From a virus: 46,290 nt of DNA. The first letter of the stretch is position 1; the number at the start of each line of letters is the position of its first letter. The DNA is taken from IMG/VR virus record IMGVR_UViG_3300046516_001159, positions 1 to 46,290 of that record; one strand, given 5' to 3'. The notes under the pieces are model-generated. The model was not told the origin of the DNA, did no database searches, and saw nothing but the letters and a program-made list of their open reading frames with translations. Of the stretch, positions 22,777 to 30,599 are shown piece by piece. Made by a program: the position numbers and the translations under genes.

Positions 22777-23195
22777 CCATGCTCGTATCTCCCCACCCCA
22801 CGATCGCGGGCGAGCGCTTCCCGCACATCGAGTTTGCCCTCCCGTCCTGGGTGACGACGCGGCTCACCGCGTTCATCCTCCAGCCCTTGAAGCTCTGCCA
22901 CGAGCATCCAGATCCGCTCTGGCATTGCCCGAGCTCGACGCCCCACCCGGATGCGCAGTGCGCCGAGTGCGCGCGCGAGAACGGCATCGTGCTGTTCTAC
23001 CTGCGCATCGATCTTCTGCCCGAGTCGATCCGCAACATAGGCATCAAGAACCGAGCGGCGCGCGCGGCTGCCGGCATGAATCCAGACCCCGAGACCCTTC
23101 CTCCCGAAGGCCATTGGTTCGCCAACGTCCAGCGCGCCAAGTGGATGCTCCCCGGTGCGTGGGGCGAGACCGTGGCCAACGTCCTCTTCCTCTGA
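22773..23195 (+). CDS. Hypothetical protein with Cys/His cluster
   Basis: 140 residues from the GTG at 22773 (GTGA overlap); an ATG two codons later is equally possible. 'LCHEHPDPLWHCPSSTPHP' then 'QCAECARENG' gives a Cys/His-rich segment that could bind zinc. The end is 'FANVQRAKWMLPGAWGETVAN'. The function is unknown. Confidence 0.6.
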   Translation: MTMLVSPHPTIAGERFPHIEFALPSWVTTRLTAFILQPLKLCHEHPDPLWHCPSSTPHPDAQCAECARENGIVLFYLRIDLLPESIRNIGIKNRAARAAAGMNPDPETLPPEGHWFANVQRAKWMLPGAWGETVANVLFL

Positions 23196-23202
23196 GCCAA
23201 CC

Positions 23203-23619
23203 ATGCCCCAAACGATCCTTCACCCGTTGCTGCCCGACTTCGAGTCGATCGTCGCCCAGCCCGACCTCGTTGTGTTCTCGGTCGGCATCGCCGGCCCGCA
23301 CTGCACGCCGGACGGCCGGAAGATCCTGCCGTACTTCGGCGAATTCAACGTGGAGGGCTACAGCCGCATCCAGGTGCGCGCGCGCCACATCCTGATCGAC
23401 CCGGTTGGCCGCAAGACGATCACGGCGAACCTCGCGTTCGGCCCGTTCCGGCAGGCAGCCGGCGTGCCCACGCACGCGATGATCTTCATCGGCGCCGACG
23501 GCGTCGCGGTGCACGTGTTCGCAGAGCTCGTGCCCGACCCAACGACGAATCCGCATCTCGATTCGTGCATCGCCCGCAATGGCGTCAACCTTCCCGCTGG
23601 CACCCTTTGGTGGAGATAA
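23203..23619 (+). CDS. Hypothetical protein
   Basis: 138 residues from the ATG at 23203. It appears beta-rich: 'DLVVFSVGIAGPHCTPDGRK', 'YSRIQVRARHILIDPVGRK' and 'AMIFIGADGVAVHVFAELV'. I recognise no family. It is followed five bases later by a 36-codon membrane protein. Confidence 0.6.
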   Translation: MPQTILHPLLPDFESIVAQPDLVVFSVGIAGPHCTPDGRKILPYFGEFNVEGYSRIQVRARHILIDPVGRKTITANLAFGPFRQAAGVPTHAMIFIGADGVAVHVFAELVPDPTTNPHLDSCIARNGVNLPAGTLWWR

Positions 23620-23624
23620 CCCTC

Positions 23625-23735
23625 ATGCTCGAGCTCCTGCAACAGATCGAACGGCGACCCTGGATCGTGACCGTCTTCGCCGTCCTCTTCCTCGGTGGCT
23701 ACATCGCCCTGGTCCTAGTCCAGGCGCCGAAGTAG
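23625..23735 (+). CDS. Tiny single-span membrane protein
   Basis: 36 residues, ATG at 23625, TAG at 23733..23735. A basic start (LLQQIERRP) is followed by a hydrophobic segment 'WIVTVFAVLFLGGYIALVLV' that can span the membrane once. It sits between a gene end and a hairpin. It may modulate the membrane or be a short holin-like or superinfection factor; nothing more can be said. Confidence 0.55.
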   Translation: MLELLQQIERRPWIVTVFAVLFLGGYIALVLVQAPK

Positions 23736-23750
23736 CCAGCACCCCCCGAG

Positions 23751-23784
23751 GCGGCTCTGCGGTGATCACAAGCCGCAGGGCCGC
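23751..23784 (+). terminator. Hairpin within the early operon
   Basis: GCGGCTCTGCGG (23751..23762) pairs with CCGCAGGGCCGC (23773..23784), with one G-T pair, around a ten-base loop, followed by TCTTCCTCTTCC. It lies in the 85-base gap after the tiny membrane protein. It may be an early terminator or attenuator that limits expression of the ParB-like block. Confidence 0.5.
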
Positions 23785-23820
23785 TCTTCCTCTTCCGACC
23801 CATTCCGACCGACTCCAACG

Positions 23821-24081
23821 ATGAACACAGCACAGATCGAACACGCGCTAACGAGCCTCGTGAGCGCCAAGACAATGATCCTCGACCAAACCAAGGGGCC
23901 CGAGCTCATCGGCATCATGAACATGCCGCCCGACAACGAGGTCCTGCTCGGCATCCGCATCGGCCCGGTCTGGACGGGCAAGGAGAAGCACGTGGACGCG
24001 TGGAAGCGCTTCGCGGACGCGACGCGGAAGTACCGCGCGGCGGCCGTCGCGTTCGAGAAGGACATCGCCAAGCAAGACTGA
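23821..24081 (+). CDS. Small hypothetical protein
   Basis: 86 residues. 'LTSLVSAKTMILDQTKGPELIG' and 'VLLGIRIGPVWTGKEKHVDAWKRF' suggest a mixed fold with a helical end. No family is recognised. Its TGA overlaps the ATG of the ParB-like gene by one base. Confidence 0.55.
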   Translation: MNTAQIEHALTSLVSAKTMILDQTKGPELIGIMNMPPDNEVLLGIRIGPVWTGKEKHVDAWKRFADATRKYRAAAVAFEKDIAKQD

Positions 24082-26093
24082 TGCGCCTCCCGCTCGATCC
24101 TGACCACCAAGAGATCAAACCAGGCGACGCGCTCTACTGGGACCCGGAGCGCGGCGTCTGCACTACCACATGGGTCCCGCACTGCACCAAGGTCGAGGTG
24201 CTCGCCGCACAAGAGCCCTCACAAACGGTCGTCCGCACACGACCAGGAGAACGAATGGCACGCCCGAAATCCGCACGCACTGTCACCCACGAACGAACGC
24301 CCGAAGCCGACGAGAATGGCCGCCACGTCGGCGCGCCCATGAACGGCGCCGTCGCTGTCGAAGATGAGCCGCACGAGCAACGCCCGGTACCGGTCGCTCC
24401 GCCCGTGCCCGACATCCGCAACATCGCGCCCGGTCTGCTCAACCCGTCGCCCACGAACCCGCGGCGCGCGGCTGGCGACCTGCGCGAGCTCGCAGAGTCG
24501 ATCCGCACCAAGGGCATCCTCCAGCCGCTGCTCGTGCGGCCCGTCGGCGACGCCGGGAACCAGCCAGGTAAGAAGCACTACACGCACGAGATCGTGTTCG
24601 GTCACCGCCGGTACCTGGCGGCGATCGACGTCGGGCTGCAGTCGGTGCCGTGCATGGTGCGCGACATGAACGAGCTCGAAGTACTCGAGGCGCAGATCAT
24701 CGAGAACGTCCAGCGGCTCGACGTGCATCCCATGGACGAGGCGGAGGGCTACGAGCGGCTGATGGCCCTCGGCCGCACAGTCGAGGAGATCGTGGCGCAC
24801 ACAGGCAAGAGCAAGGCGACGATCTACGCGCGGCTCAAGCTGCTCGACCTCTGTAAGAAGGCCCGCGACCTGTTCCTCGAGGGAAAGATCGAGGCCTCAC
24901 ACGCGCTGCTCGCAGCGCGCATTCCGGGCGAGGCGCTGCAGCGCGAATTCCTGAAGGAGATCGGGGTGTGGGGCGAGCGCGGCGTGGTCTCGTTCCGCGA
25001 GGCTCGCGAGATCGCGCATCGCGACTTCATGCTGCGGCTGTCCGAGGCGTCCTTCGACGTCAACGACGCAGAGCTCGTGCCCAAGGCAGGAGCGTGCCAG
25101 ACGTGCCCGAAGCGCACGGGCAACCAGCCGGCGCTCTTCGCGGACGTGAAGGGCGCGGACACGTGCACGGATCCGGCGTGCTTCAAGTCCAAGACGGACG
25201 CGCGGTGGGAGCAGCGCGCGGCCGAGCACAAGGCTGCCGGCGGCGCGGTGCTCTCGAAGAGCGAGACAGCCAAGGTGCTGCCCTACGCGAACGCGGATGC
25301 CACGGCGCAAGGCAGCGGCTACGCGGCGCTCGCCAAGCAGAACTACCAGGACCCGAAGTTTCGCACCAACGGGCAGCTGCTCGGCAAGGCCAAGAAGGAC
25401 GTCCAGATCACGCTCGCACGCACCAAGGACGGGCACGTGGTCGAGCTCGTCGACGAGAAGATCCTGAACAAGAAGCTGCGCGAGCTCGGCGTGATCAAGC
25501 CCAAGCCGAAGCAGCGCTCGAGCGGCGCCAAGAAGAAGAACGCGGCGAAGGACGGTGTCAACGAAGACGAGCTCATGCGCGCCACGATGAAGCAGGCAGG
25601 CAACCTCGTTGCGCTCTCCGGCTTGCCCGAGGCCATCACTCGCACGCCGAGCTTCCAGATCTTCGGGCGTGGCCTGCTCGCGATCGCGCTCGAGGTCATC
25701 GGCCCGTTCTCGCCAGCGGTCGACGACACGATGGAGTCGGTCTTCGGCGTCGTGGCTGACCAGACCGAGCCCGGCACGAAGAAGAAACGGCGCGTGGGCA
25801 CGCGCGCGGACACACGCATCGTTCTCCAGCAAGCGGTCGACGAGAGCCCGCATCTCGCGACCGTCGCTGCCGTGCAGCTCATGCTCCGACACCTGGCAGA
25901 CGATCTGAGCTACTCGCACAAGCCCGGAGAGATCGGCAAGGAAGCGGTCGCGATCTTCAAGCCGTGGGATGTCGACCTCGTCGCGCTGCGCGAGATCCAG
26001 CGCAAGGAGATGAAGGCCAAGCTCGACGCGACGGCCGAGACCAAGCCCGCCAAGGAGAAGAAGGGCAAGCGCTCGAAGGCGAAGAAGCAGTGA
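24081..26093 (+). CDS. Large ParB-like partition/nuclease-domain protein
   Basis: 670 residues from the ATG at 24081. A second start at 24255 with a strong AGGAG six bases upstream would give 612 residues and removes an unrelated N-terminal segment. The ParB N-domain covers about 110-210: 'NPRRAAGDLRELAESIRTKG', 'VFGHRRYLAAIDVGL' and 'EAQIIENVQRLDVHPMDEAEG'. The HTH follows with 'EEIVAHTGKSKATIYARLKLL'. A Cys cluster 'CQTCPKRTGNQPALFAD..CTDPACF' comes next, and the C-terminus is very Lys-rich. Such ParB proteins occur in plasmids and phages. There is no ParA, so it may act in gene control, DNA processing or plasmid-like maintenance. Confidence 0.85.
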   Translation: MRLPLDPDHQEIKPGDALYWDPERGVCTTTWVPHCTKVEVLAAQEPSQTVVRTRPGERMARPKSARTVTHERTPEADENGRHVGAPMNGAVAVEDEPHEQRPVPVAPPVPDIRNIAPGLLNPSPTNPRRAAGDLRELAESIRTKGILQPLLVRPVGDAGNQPGKKHYTHEIVFGHRRYLAAIDVGLQSVPCMVRDMNELEVLEAQIIENVQRLDVHPMDEAEGYERLMALGRTVEEIVAHTGKSKATIYARLKLLDLCKKARDLFLEGKIEASHALLAARIPGEALQREFLKEIGVWGERGVVSFREAREIAHRDFMLRLSEASFDVNDAELVPKAGACQTCPKRTGNQPALFADVKGADTCTDPACFKSKTDARWEQRAAEHKAAGGAVLSKSETAKVLPYANADATAQGSGYAALAKQNYQDPKFRTNGQLLGKAKKDVQITLARTKDGHVVELVDEKILNKKLRELGVIKPKPKQRSSGAKKKNAAKDGVNEDELMRATMKQAGNLVALSGLPEAITRTPSFQIFGRGLLAIALEVIGPFSPAVDDTMESVFGVVADQTEPGTKKKRRVGTRADTRIVLQQAVDESPHLATVAAVQLMLRHLADDLSYSHKPGEIGKEAVAIFKPWDVDLVALREIQRKEMKAKLDATAETKPAKEKKGKRSKAKKQ

Positions 26094-26308
26094 GCACTGC
26101 AGCGCCCGAGCAGCCGCGCGGCGTGTGCCGCGTGTGCGGCTGCACTGACAACCGCGCTTGCCCGGGGGGCTGCTCCTGGGTCGCGCCCGATCTCTGCAGC
26201 GCGTGCGTTACGCCCAAAGCCAAAGCCCCGCTCCGCGCGCATGCGCTGAGCGAGGGCCCACGGCGGGCGCTGCGCAAGCGCCAGCGACGCGCAAGGGGGG
26301 CGAAGTAG
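26090..26308 (+). CDS. Small zinc-ribbon protein
   Basis: 72 residues from the GTG at 26090 (GTGA overlap with the ParB-like stop). 'CRVCGCTDNRACPGGCSWV' followed by 'DLCSAC' carries seven cysteines in a pattern I know from many phage and prophage small proteins. The tail is Arg/Ala-rich and basic and may bind nucleic acid. Confidence 0.75.
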   Translation: MSTAAPEQPRGVCRVCGCTDNRACPGGCSWVAPDLCSACVTPKAKAPLRAHALSEGPRRALRKRQRRARGAK

Positions 26309-26310
26309 CC

Positions 26311-26934
26311 ATGCAAGGTGCTTACCCGCTCGTGTGGCCCGAGGGTTGGCCGCGCGAGCGGCGCCCGCTTCAGAACCATCACTTCAAGACGGGCTTCGAT
26401 CGAGCGCGCGAAACGCTCGGCGACGAGCTCTGCAGGCTGAACGCGGTCTCTGCCGTGCTCTCCTCGAACGTGGCGCTGCGCAACGATGGGTTGCCGCGCG
26501 CGAACCAGCCGCAGCCCGAGGACCGTGGCGTCTCGGTGTGGTTCACGCGCACGGTCAGCGGCTGCGCGGATCAGCGCATCGCTCTGCCCTGCGATCGCTG
26601 GGACCGCGTCGAGCACAACATCCTGGCGATCGCCAAGCACATCGAAGCGATGCGCGGGCAGGTGCGCTGGGGCGTCGGCTCGCTCGAGCGCGCGTTCACG
26701 AGCTACATGGCGCTGCCCGAGAAGGGCGAGTCGAGCATGCGCCCGTGGCGCATCGTGCTCGGTTTCGAGGACACGAGCCGCGTGCTCTCGCCCGAGCTCA
26801 TCCGCGCGCGCTACCGCGATCTCGTTCGGGACCTCCACCCGGACGTGCTCAATGGCAACGAGCTCCCGTTCCGCGAGCTGACCAGGGCCAAGGAGGAGGC
26901 CCTGGCGCTCTTCACCCCAGCACGGCGCCCATAG
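26311..26934 (+). CDS. J-domain-like phage protein
   Basis: 207 residues from the ATG at 26311. The N-terminal 'YPLVWPEGWPRERRP' is typical of a phage family whose C-terminus resembles DnaJ. Here 'PWRIVLGFEDTSRVLSPELI' then 'RARYRDLVRDLHPDVLNGNE' gives the helix II, HPD and helix III pattern of a J domain, with HPD at about residue 176. It may recruit host DnaK. It lies in the middle of the early operon and the real partner is unknown. Confidence 0.75.
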   Translation: MQGAYPLVWPEGWPRERRPLQNHHFKTGFDRARETLGDELCRLNAVSAVLSSNVALRNDGLPRANQPQPEDRGVSVWFTRTVSGCADQRIALPCDRWDRVEHNILAIAKHIEAMRGQVRWGVGSLERAFTSYMALPEKGESSMRPWRIVLGFEDTSRVLSPELIRARYRDLVRDLHPDVLNGNELPFRELTRAKEEALALFTPARRP

Positions 26935-26943
26935 CGCCAGGAG

Positions 26944-27207
26944 ATGACGATGACCAAGACGAAGAAGGGCCCGAAGCCGTCCGAGGCACCCGGCGAGTTT
27001 CACACACCCGACGAGAAGCTCGCAGCGATGCGCGCGCTCGACACCGAGGCGCGCGCCAAGGAGCACACGCTCGACGGCAAGAAGGAGGAGTGCAAAGAGC
27101 TGCAGAAGGAGATCGACGCGTTGATCTCGCGGCTGCGCACGTTCGTGCAGGGCTCGGACCAAGACTTCCTGAACTTCGAAGCCGACCCGGACGCCGACCG
27201 TGAGTGA
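26944..27207 (+). CDS. Small coiled-coil protein
   Basis: 87 residues, Lys/Glu-rich. 'ARAKEHTLDGKKEECKELQK' then 'EIDALISRLRTFVQG' forms a coiled coil of about 40 residues, ending in an acidic tail. No family is recognised. It overlaps the next gene by eight bases. Confidence 0.55.
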   Translation: MTMTKTKKGPKPSEAPGEFHTPDEKLAAMRALDTEARAKEHTLDGKKEECKELQKEIDALISRLRTFVQGSDQDFLNFEADPDADRE

Positions 27208-27649
27208 CAACCTTCCGATGGCTGCGCCGGCGTTCCAGGACAAGGTCAAGGAGCGCCTGCAGGCAACGATCGCGGAGCTGATTCCGCAGGACCAATGGGA
27301 CAAGCTGGTCAGCGGCGCGATCAAGGACTTCATCGAAGGCGGCCGCGATCGCTACGGCACGTCGACGCCACCGGCCATCAATCGTCTGGTGCACGAGGAG
27401 CTGACGCGCCACGCGCTCGCGCGCATACAGGCGATCCTCGCGGACCCGGAAGCGCGCGTGCGTGCGGGTCTGTCCGCGTTCGACACCAAGCTCGAGGGCG
27501 AGCTCGCAGCGCTGTGCGACCAGCGAGTCGTCGAAATCGCCCAGGCTGCGTTCAAGGGCATGCTGGCCGGTCACGCGAGCTACCACGCGAGCCAGATGTC
27601 CTTCATGCTCGATCAGCTCGTCCAGCGGCTGAAGCAAGGAACCCTATGA
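27200..27649 (+). CDS. Hypothetical helical protein
   Basis: 149 residues from the GTG at 27200. It contains 'RLQATIAELIPQDQWDKLVSG' and repeated helical segments ('RLVHEELTRHALARIQAILAD'). No family is recognised. Start and stop overlap neighbours (ATGA at 27646..27649), placing it in the early operon. Confidence 0.6.
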   Translation: MSDNLPMAAPAFQDKVKERLQATIAELIPQDQWDKLVSGAIKDFIEGGRDRYGTSTPPAINRLVHEELTRHALARIQAILADPEARVRAGLSAFDTKLEGELAALCDQRVVEIAQAAFKGMLAGHASYHASQMSFMLDQLVQRLKQGTL

Positions 27650-28131
27650 CGACCTGGCTCGACGTCGCGATCGTGCGCTCTCGCTGCTGGGTCCAATGGT
27701 GGCTCCGCGAGCGCTTGCCGTGGGTCTCTCGCAAGCGGCTCGATGCTGCGCAGCTCACCATCGCGCACCAGAGCCGTGCGCACACCGAGCATGCCAATCG
27801 TGCGTGGGCGCGGGAGAACAAGCTCGACATGGAACTTCGCGCGCTCCAATGGGTGGAGAAGGACCTCGCGAAGCTCGTCGACGCTGCGAACACCGTCCAC
27901 TTCAGGCTGGGCGGTGAGCAGAACTACGCGATCCAGATCACGTTCAGCACCAAGGACCTCGCGAGCGGATGGATGTCGGAGCAAGGGCTCGCGTACCTGG
28001 CGGAGATGCTCGCGGACGACGTCCGACAACGCGTGAGGACGGGCCGCTTCCTCCGCGACGCGAACCAGGCGGCCAAGATGAAGGAGCTCGAGCAATGTCG
28101 CTTGCCTCATGGTCTCGGTGGTTCCTCGTGA
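27646..28131 (+). CDS. Hypothetical protein
   Basis: 161 residues from the ATG at 27646. The N-terminus is Trp/Arg-rich ('RSRCWVQWWLRERLPWVSRK'), possibly membrane-associated. A helical segment follows ('LDMELRALQWVEKDLAKLVDA'), then a beta segment 'NYAIQITFSTKDLASG'. The function is unknown. Its end overlaps the tiny gene at 28095..28202. Confidence 0.6.
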   Translation: MTTWLDVAIVRSRCWVQWWLRERLPWVSRKRLDAAQLTIAHQSRAHTEHANRAWARENKLDMELRALQWVEKDLAKLVDAANTVHFRLGGEQNYAIQITFSTKDLASGWMSEQGLAYLAEMLADDVRQRVRTGRFLRDANQAAKMKELEQCRLPHGLGGSS

Positions 28132-28202
28132 CGCGGCCGGTGCGAAACGCAGTGCGCAAGGTGATCCGAGCCGCCGTTCCGATCCGAAAGGGGAAGCGGT
28201 GA
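28095..28202 (+). CDS. Tiny basic protein
   Basis: 35 residues from the ATG at 28095, with AAGGAG eight bases upstream. Its stop shares GTGA with the next start. 'SWSRWFLVTRPVRNAVRKVI' and a terminal RKGKR make it strongly basic and amphipathic, able to lie on a membrane or bind nucleic acid. The good ribosome-binding site and coupled stop support it being real despite its size. Confidence 0.5.
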   Translation: MSLASWSRWFLVTRPVRNAVRKVIRAAVPIRKGKR

Positions 28203-28483
28203 CGAAGAAGTCAGAGATGCGCGCGGATCTGTTCCGCTTGGAGCACCGGCTCGATGCAGCGCTCCGAGACTGCAGCGTGTGGCGCAAGGCGGCAGACCAG
28301 GCAGCCGCGCTGCTCGTCGAGGAGCGAACGGACCGATTCCTTGCGCTCGAGCGCGACGGGCTAGTGCGCGACATGGGCGTGCGTGCACAGCTCGAGCGCG
28401 AGCTGGCTGAAGCACGGGCGGAAGCCGGACGGTGGCGCGCGGTCGCCAAGGCCATCGAAACGAGAGGCCCCCCGCTGCCGTGA
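28199..28483 (+). CDS. Small coiled-coil protein
   Basis: 94 residues from the GTG at 28199 (GTGA overlap, AAAGGGGA upstream). 'LFRLEHRLDAALRDCSVWRK' and 'AQLERELAEARAEAGRWRAVA' form long helices with heptad spacing. No family is recognised. Confidence 0.55.
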   Translation: MTKKSEMRADLFRLEHRLDAALRDCSVWRKAADQAAALLVEERTDRFLALERDGLVRDMGVRAQLERELAEARAEAGRWRAVAKAIETRGPPLP

Positions 28484-29004
28484 AGCCCATCCCGATCGGA
28501 GACCTGCACAAGTATCTCGCCGGCGTTGGTAAGCCCGGCGAGCTCGACGCGATCGCGGCCGCGGAGCAGCAAGCGCATCCGCCCAAAGCCAAGCCGAAGC
28601 ACCGCGCGGAGCACGGCGTGACCTACCGCAAGGCAACGCTCGAGATGAACAGGACCGAGCAGAAGTACTGGGACGAGCTCGAGACGCTGCGATGGGCGGG
28701 CAAGATCATCTCCGCCCACTTCAAGGCCATCAAACTGCGGCTCGCACCGAGCACGTTCATCGAACCCGACTTCCTCGTGTTCTCGACGCTCGAGCACACG
28801 ATGCAGCTCGGCGGTGGTTCCTCGATGCGCTTCCCCGTCTCGACGATCGAGCTGCACGAGGTCAAGGGCCATTGGGAAGACGACTCGCGCGCCAAATTCA
28901 AGATCGCTGCGGCCATGTACCCTCGCTTCCGCTTCCGGGCATTCAGCCCGCGCAAGATGGAAGTCGACGGCGGCACGCTGTTCCACGAGGAGCGCTGGGA
29001 GTGA
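28480..29004 (+). CDS. DUF1064-like PD-(D/E)XK nuclease-type protein
   Basis: 174 residues from the GTG at 28480 (GTGA overlap). 'MNRTEQKYWDELETLRWAGKI', 'KLRLAPSTFIEPDFLV', 'IELHEVKGHWEDDSRAKFKIAA' and 'YPRFRFRAF' match phage DUF1064 proteins. The active-site signature is visible: PD in 'EPDF' and ExK in 'HEVKG', 25-35 residues apart. The fold is that of small phage endonucleases, perhaps acting on branched DNA during replication. It is the only clear DNA-processing nuclease outside the terminase. Confidence 0.75.
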   Translation: MKPIPIGDLHKYLAGVGKPGELDAIAAAEQQAHPPKAKPKHRAEHGVTYRKATLEMNRTEQKYWDELETLRWAGKIISAHFKAIKLRLAPSTFIEPDFLVFSTLEHTMQLGGGSSMRFPVSTIELHEVKGHWEDDSRAKFKIAAAMYPRFRFRAFSPRKMEVDGGTLFHEERWE

Positions 29005-29420
29005 GAGACTTCGAGCAGATGCGCGGCGAGCTCCTCCGCGAGCTGACAGGCCTGCGCCAGGCGATGGCGTGCTTCGCTGTGCGGTTCGCGCCCGTGTGGT
29101 GCAACACGATCCAGATCAGGAAGGGTCGCGTGATCCGGCGCACGCCCGACATGGAGCTGGTCGTCATGTCGCTGCGCGCGCGCGAGTACAGGCACGCGCG
29201 GCGGCTGATCACGCAGACCAAGGACCACCGCAAGTGGTACGTCGACGGGCTCAGGATCCTCGAGAGCCACGGGCTGCCGACAGACGGCTATCCGACGTTC
29301 GCGGAGATATCGGCCGAGCAGCACTACCCGGAAGACGACATGCACATGGTGACCCTCGTCGACCTACCGTCGAAGCGGTCCATCGGCTGGCCGGCCAAGG
29401 ACGACGAGTCGCCCGTGTAA
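29001..29420 (+). CDS. Hypothetical protein, last early gene
   Basis: 139 residues from the GTG at 29001 (GTGA overlap). It contains 'EQMRGELLRELTGLRQAMACF', a basic middle 'SLRAREYRHARRLITQTKDHR' and 'GYPTFAEISAEQHYPEDDMH'. No family is recognised. It ends six bases before the bidirectional terminator. Confidence 0.6.
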   Translation: MRDFEQMRGELLRELTGLRQAMACFAVRFAPVWCNTIQIRKGRVIRRTPDMELVVMSLRAREYRHARRLITQTKDHRKWYVDGLRILESHGLPTDGYPTFAEISAEQHYPEDDMHMVTLVDLPSKRSIGWPAKDDESPV

Positions 29421-29426
29421 AGAAGT

Positions 29427-29460
29427 GGGCCGGAGCGTGCATCGCGGCACGCTCCGGCCC
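29427..29460. terminator. Bidirectional terminator between early and late blocks
   Basis: GGGCCGGAGCGTGC (29427..29440) and GCACGCTCCGGCCC (29447..29460) form a perfect 14-bp stem with the loop ATCGCG. It lies between the convergent stops at 29420 (plus) and 29480 (minus). TTCGGCTT follows on the plus strand and ACTTCTTT on the minus strand. It should end both the early rightward and the late leftward transcripts. Confidence 0.85.
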
Positions 29461-29479
29461 TTCGGCTTCAAAAAGGGTA

Positions 29480-30004
29480 TTAGGCCGGCGAGAGCTCGGG
29501 CTCGTCCTTCTTCTTGGCAGGGATGAGCTTGCCCAGCAGCTCCTTCAGCGCCGTGGCTGCCAGGATGCCGAGGAGCGGGTTGCCGGTGAACATGCCCACA
29601 ACCCCACCCCCGGCGTCGCCAATGGCGTCCGCGTTCGTGGGCCCCTGGGGCGCGCTGGGCTGCGTTGCGCCCGGGGAGGGCTCGGACGTCGAGGACGGCG
29701 CGCTCGAGCCAGCGGCGGCGGGTTTGGGCGCGCCGGCCGTGGCAGGATCGATTGTCACGTCGCCCACCCCCGGAACGTGCCACGTGGTCTTGGCCGAGGG
29801 CGCCACGGGCATCGTCAGCAGCCCTCCGCCCGGGATCTTGAACGTCACCTGCTCCGCGCCGGTCGAATCCTGCTCCTTGGCACCCTGGCCGGCGGGAGCG
29901 CCCAGCCAGCCGCCCAGGCCAGCACACGCGGTCCCGAGCACAGCCATGGCCAGGATGCAGATCAGGACAGTGACCCAGCTCGAGCGCTCGTTCTGCTGCG
30001 TCAC
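29480..30004 (-). CDS. Membrane-anchored hypothetical protein, lysis-region
   Basis: 174 residues from the GTG at 30002..30004 (GTGA overlap). The N-terminal 'WVTVLICILAMAVLGTACAG' is a membrane span or signal; the Cys suggests a lipoprotein site but the -3 position is Gly, which is poor. A long Ala/Pro/Ser-rich linker follows, then a second hydrophobic stretch 'GNPLLGILAATALKELLGKL'. It is the last gene of the late operon. A spanin or holin-related role is possible from position only. Confidence 0.5.
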   Translation of the reverse strand: MTQQNERSSWVTVLICILAMAVLGTACAGLGGWLGAPAGQGAKEQDSTGAEQVTFKIPGGGLLTMPVAPSAKTTWHVPGVGDVTIDPATAGAPKPAAAGSSAPSSTSEPSPGATQPSAPQGPTNADAIGDAGGGVVGMFTGNPLLGILAATALKELLGKLIPAKKKDEPELSPA

Positions 30005-30276
30005 GCGGCACCGCCCTTGGTGGTCTCGGTGATCGCGGTTCGGTCGTCCGCTTCGACGTGGGTGATGACGGTGGACCGCTTCGCGGCCGTGCGGCCGATG
30101 CGGTAGTCGACAGAGCAGGCAGCTGCGATCAGCATCGCGCCGCCCTGCACGTAAGGGTTGGTCGAATGATGCGCCACCATGAGGGCGGTCGCTGCGACGC
30201 CACCGTGCATCCAGAACTCGGTGGTCTTCTGCCCTGGCTTGTCCGCTGCGGATGCCGTGGGTTGCTTTGCTTCCAT
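30001..30276 (-). CDS. Small membrane protein, holin candidate
   Basis: 91 residues from the ATG at 30274..30276, chosen because GGAGG lies seven bases upstream. Two hydrophobic segments, 'GGVAATALMVAHH' and 'VQGGAMLIAAACSV', are separated by a short loop and followed by a charged tail. Size, topology and the place at the end of the late operon fit a holin, but no holin family is recognised. Confidence 0.5.
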   Translation of the reverse strand: MEAKQPTASAADKPGQKTTEFWMHGGVAATALMVAHHSTNPYVQGGAMLIAAACSVDYRIGRTAAKRSTVITHVEADDRTAITETTKGGAA

Positions 30277-30320
30277 GCGTGTACCTCCGCGAGGAGGAAA
30301 GCACGCCGAGCATGCCCTCG

Positions 30321-30590
30321 TCAACCGCCGCCGGATCGGCGCCTGATGTTCGCTTCCGCCTCGTCGCGCCGCTCGGCTCGTTCCTCGAGTACTTCAAGCC
30401 GACGGCGCAGCTCGACCACCTCAGCCTTGCGGACGAAGGCCTCGTCGATGCTCTTGCCGACGCTCTCCTTGATCTCGCTCGCGGTGTTCTTGACGAAGAG
30501 GCGCAGGTACGCCGTCGCGGCTGCCACGATGATGCTGACGATGGTCAGCGTCGTCAGGATCTGCTCCAGCACGGTTGCGCTCTTGTCCAT
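30321..30590 (-). CDS. Single-span membrane protein with coiled coil
   Basis: 89 residues. A membrane span, 'ILTTLTIVSIIVAAATAYLRLF' without its ends, lies at about 11-31. A coiled coil with 'VVELRRRLEVLEERAERRDE' follows. The layout is that of DUF2730-like or inner-membrane spanin-like proteins of phage lysis cassettes. It precedes the holin candidate. The assignment is from topology. Confidence 0.55.
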   Translation of the reverse strand: MDKSATVLEQILTTLTIVSIIVAAATAYLRLFVKNTASEIKESVGKSIDEAFVRKAEVVELRRRLEVLEERAERRDEAEANIRRRSGGG

Positions 30591-30599
30591 GAAGGACCT

